Positions 6,189 to 8,615 of a stretch of 8,615 nucleotides of DNA are shown here, piece by piece. The DNA comes from Deltaproteobacteria bacterium (GTDB taxonomy: Bacteria > Desulfobacterota > DSM-4660 > Desulfatiglandales > Desulfatiglandaceae): the NCBI GenBank assembly GCA_013349725.1, contig DUZB01000248.1, positions 1 to 8,615 on the forward strand. Reading direction: 5' to 3'. Numbering within the stretch: position 1 is the stretch's first letter; every line of letters starts with the position of its first letter. The notes below the pieces were generated by a model, which saw only the letters and a program-made list of their open reading frames with translations, did no database searches and was not told where the DNA came from. The translations under genes and the position numbers were made by a program.

Positions 6189-7165
6189 CAAAAGACACGA
6201 ACATATCCGATCGGGAAAGAGAACAACGAGACTATGAAGACACTGATCTGACATTGGACAGTTCGGACCTTGCGCCTGCACTGCCTCCAAGAGAAACCTC
6301 TCTGGTTCCCTATGACCCCCTTCAGCTGTATCTCCTTGAAATCAAGAGATACCATCTTCTTACAAGAGAGGAAGAAAAGGAACTTTCCATTAAGGCCAGA
6401 GAAGAAAATGATGAAAAGGCCGCCTACACCCTCATCACCTCCAACTTGAGGCTGGTGGTTAAGATAGCGATGGATTTTCATCGATACTGGACAAAGAACC
6501 TTCTGGATCTTATCCAGGAGGGCAATCTGGGTCTATTACAGGCAGTCAAAAAATTTGATCCTTACCGTGGGATCAAATTTTCTTACTATGCATCATTCTG
6601 GATCAAAGCCTACATCCTCAAGTTCATCATGGATAATTGGAAATTGGTCAAGATCGGGACAACCCAGAGTCAGCGCAAGCTTTTTTTCAACCTCGCAAAG
6701 GAAAGAGACCGGTTGATTTCGCAGGGTTTCGCACCCGAGCCTAAGTTGCTGGCCGAGAGGCTCGACGTGAAAGAGGAAGAAGTTATCGAGATGAGTCAAA
6801 GGCTGGGAGGATGGGAGGTCTCTCTGAGCGCACCGGTGGGAGATGACTCAAAAGAGGCTTTTGATTCCTTTCTTCCTGATCCGGCAACCGCCGTCGATGA
6901 ACAGTTGTCCGAAAATCAAAGCCGGAATCTCCTCAAAGACAGCCTGTTGGAATTTCGCAAAACACTTTCGGGCAAGGAAGCGGATATCTTTGATAATCGC
7001 ATCATGGCGGACAAACCGTTGACGCTGCAGGATCTTGGCGACAAATACAATATCTCACGGGAGAGAATACGACAAATCCAGGAAAAGATTACAAAAAATA
7101 TCACCAAATGGTTGAAGGACGACATTCCTGGTTTTGAAGAACAGTATTCCGATTTCTTGAAATGA
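6185..7165 (+). CDS. rpoH: RNA polymerase sigma-32-type (heat-shock) sigma factor
   Basis: A 326-residue sigma-70 family factor. Region 1.2 is about 44-76 (DPLQLYLLEIKRYHLLTREE). Region 2, about 78-150, holds the core-binding and -10-melting motifs (DLIQEGNLGLLQAVKKFDP at 108-126, then the aromatic FSYYASFWIK at 132-141). QRKLFFNL (163-170) is the RpoH-box signature of the heat-shock subfamily. Region 4, about 262-311, has the -35-recognition HTH (LTLQDLGDKYNISRERIRQI). A 43-residue acidic N-terminal tail makes it longer than E. coli RpoH (284). By family it directs transcription of chaperone and protease genes after protein-folding stress. The start overlaps the tyrS stop (ATGA), so there is no separate untranslated leader and thus no room for an E. 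coli-type RNA thermometer unless one lies inside tyrS. A related non-RpoH paralogue such as the myxobacterial SigB/SigC type cannot be excluded. Confidence 0.88.
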   Translation: MTKDTNISDREREQRDYEDTDLTLDSSDLAPALPPRETSLVPYDPLQLYLLEIKRYHLLTREEEKELSIKAREENDEKAAYTLITSNLRLVVKIAMDFHRYWTKNLLDLIQEGNLGLLQAVKKFDPYRGIKFSYYASFWIKAYILKFIMDNWKLVKIGTTQSQRKLFFNLAKERDRLISQGFAPEPKLLAERLDVKEEEVIEMSQRLGGWEVSLSAPVGDDSKEAFDSFLPDPATAVDEQLSENQSRNLLKDSLLEFRKTLSGKEADIFDNRIMADKPLTLQDLGDKYNISRERIRQIQEKITKNITKWLKDDIPGFEEQYSDFLK

Positions 7166-8615
7166 TTGGAGAACGATTGAAACAGAAAACCCTATTATTC
7201 AAAAATCCGCACGGGAATTCCACTGTAAGGACAGGGCGGCAACATCCGACAATGGCAATCATTTTTTTCCTCATTTTTGCAGGGTTCGTTTTTCCGGCAT
7301 GTTCAACACTCAAATCGCCGGCGCCCGCGAGAGAAACGGACTTCATTGAGGAAGTCCCTGTCTCCAATGAATATGCCAGAGATAGTTTACAAAAGGCCTA
7401 TAACGATTTCATGCTTGCTTCCCTGGCCATTGAAAAAGGAGAATACACGGAAGGGCAAAACTACCTGGAATCCGCCATTAAGAATGACCCCCAATCCGCC
7501 TTTCTCCATATCAAAATGGCTACCCTGCTGAAAAGCATGAAGGAATACCAGAAAGCACTGGTTTATGCCAAAAAAGCGGTCAGTCTTGATCCAAAAGATC
7601 CGGAGGGCATAACCGTTCTGGCCGACCTGTATGTACTTACCGGCAATGATGACCAGGCCATTGAACACTACAGGGAAATCCTCAAAAGTGATCCTGAAAA
7701 CCAAAGAATAAGGCTGCTTCTTTCGACCATACTGGTGAGAAAGGGACAACTCACGGAGGCGCTTGAGTGCCTGAACATTCTTTTAAAACAAAACCCGAAA
7801 CTGGTCATAGGCCATTATTACAGGGGAAGGATTTATCTCGAATTAGGTCGCTTTAAGGAAGCGGAGAAGTCCTTTGACGACACCCTCGAGCTCAATCAAC
7901 ACCTGGAGCCCGCCCTTTTTGATAAAGGGACCCTGTATCTGATGACAAAACAATACGAGGAAGCGGCCCGTACCTATGAAATGCTGCTGGCCATGTACCC
8001 GGACAACCATCAGGCGAGGGAACGTCTGGTGGAGGTCTACTTTAAACTGGGACAGGACGATAAGGCGGCCGGCGAAGTAAAGAACATTCAGAACCAGTCC
8101 AAGCCTGGAACACCCGAGAGACAGGCCCTGGGACTGATTTATCTGAGGCACGGAAAACTGGATGAATCCATTGAAGAACTCAAACTGATCGTCTCTGCCT
8201 GGCCCAATGATAATAAATCCCGCTTCTATTTGGCCACAGCATACGAAGAAAAGGGCGACCTGGAGACGGCCCTGTCCGAGTTCAAAACAATCAAGCCGAA
8301 AACAGATTATTTCGTTGAGGCCAGTATCCACATGGCGCACATTCTTAACCTCCAGGAGAAATATGATGACGCCATAAAAAGCCTCGAAGAAGCCATTGCG
8401 GTCTCCGAAAAACGAACCGAACTCTACCTGATGCTTGCTTCGGTTTATGAAACCATGGAGAACTATGACAAAGCCGTTGCCGTAACAGAGGAAGGCCTGA
8501 AAATTGACAACCGGAATGTGGATCTTCTTTTTCGTCTGGCCATCCTCCTCGATAAGAAGGGAGACAAGGAAAGCTGTCTCAGAAAAATGTATGAAGTGCT
8601 TGAGATAGAACCGGA
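7162..8615 (+). CDS. TPR-repeat lipoprotein, 3' end beyond the window
   Basis: Open to the window edge with no stop: 484 complete codons are visible. After a short basic N-terminal stretch, a hydrophobic segment (about residues 31-46) ends in a weak lipobox FPA-C47, suggesting a membrane-anchored, probably periplasmic or outer-membrane protein. From about residue 78 it is built of roughly twelve TPR units of about 34 residues, with the usual small residues at turns and repeated A-x-x-x-Y/F-x-x-x-L-x-x-x-P endings (for example 114-147, 148-181, 216-249 and 419-452). TPR arrays serve as protein-binding scaffolds, and a role in envelope assembly fits the operon, but the partner is unknown. Start choices: ATG 7162 overlapping the sigma-factor stop; TTG 7177 with GGAGAA in front; or ATG 7252, which gives a compact signal peptide with the cysteine at 17. 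Confidence 0.85.
   Translation, partial: MIGERLKQKTLLFKNPHGNSTVRTGRQHPTMAIIFFLIFAGFVFPACSTLKSPAPARETDFIEEVPVSNEYARDSLQKAYNDFMLASLAIEKGEYTEGQNYLESAIKNDPQSAFLHIKMATLLKSMKEYQKALVYAKKAVSLDPKDPEGITVLADLYVLTGNDDQAIEHYREILKSDPENQRIRLLLSTILVRKGQLTEALECLNILLKQNPKLVIGHYYRGRIYLELGRFKEAEKSFDDTLELNQHLEPALFDKGTLYLMTKQYEEAARTYEMLLAMYPDNHQARERLVEVYFKLGQDDKAAGEVKNIQNQSKPGTPERQALGLIYLRHGKLDESIEELKLIVSAWPNDNKSRFYLATAYEEKGDLETALSEFKTIKPKTDYFVEASIHMAHILNLQEKYDDAIKSLEEAIAVSEKRTELYLMLASVYETMENYDKAVAVTEEGLKIDNRNVDLLFRLAILLDKKGDKESCLRKMYEVLEIEP
7168..7173 (+). promoter_or_regulatory. Ribosome site supporting an alternative TTG start at 7177
   Basis: GGAGAA lies three bases before an in-frame TTG at 7177 (five bases counting from the GGAG core). 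The ATG at 7162 has no such site and would rely on coupling to the sigma-factor stop. The two starts differ by five residues, so the protein is nearly the same. Confidence 0.35.

Noticed and set aside
5699..6481. 260-codon open frame on the - strand across the end of tyrS and the start of rpoH
   Set aside because: Fully antisense to two confident genes, and its protein has no coherent family features.
7843..8340. 165-codon open frame on the - strand
   Set aside because: Antisense to the TPR repeats, whose regular codon pattern produces such shadows.

Overview
The window looks like chromosomal core-type DNA from a Gram-negative bacterium, most likely a deltaproteobacterium in the broad sense (Desulfobacterota or a relative). 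This is inferred from three things: the style of the proteins (cNMP/PilZ regulator, SurA-like chaperone, RodZ-like protein, sigma-32 carrying the QRKLFFNL signature, TPR lipoprotein), the moderate GC content, and lipoproteins and signal peptides typical of a two-membrane cell. No mobile element, CRISPR array, rRNA or tRNA gene was found. All eight supported genes lie on the + strand.

Region 1 (1-1462) is a two-gene signalling unit. A candidate extended -10 promoter and a short structured leader precede a cNMP-binding/PilZ fusion protein. Eighteen bases later comes a stand-alone cNMP-binding domain protein. The two cNMP domains share the same unusual spacing in the phosphate-binding cassette and look like related copies. 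Neither protein has a DNA-binding domain, so they probably act through protein contacts.

Region 2 (1463-1965) is about 500 bases with no convincing gene. It separates the two transcription units and contains a perfect 7-bp inverted repeat and AT-rich stretches, and probably holds the promoter of the next operon.

Region 3 (1966 to the window end) is a tightly packed, probably single operon: parvulin-family lipoprotein, SurA-like periplasmic chaperone, RodZ-like membrane HTH protein, tyrosyl-tRNA synthetase, sigma-32-type heat-shock sigma factor, and a large TPR lipoprotein cut by the window edge. Gene boundaries overlap or nearly touch (14-base overlap, 18-base gap, 1-base gap, then two 4-base ATGA overlaps). 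The theme is envelope protein folding and cell-shape upkeep, with a stress sigma factor and a housekeeping aminoacyl-tRNA synthetase embedded. Both parvulin domains lack one or both of the usual histidines, which suggests chaperone function more than catalysis.

I see no clearly new defence or mobile system. The most distinctive items are the dual second-messenger architecture in region 1 and the placement of sigma-32 inside an envelope-folding/tyrS operon with no leader of its own.
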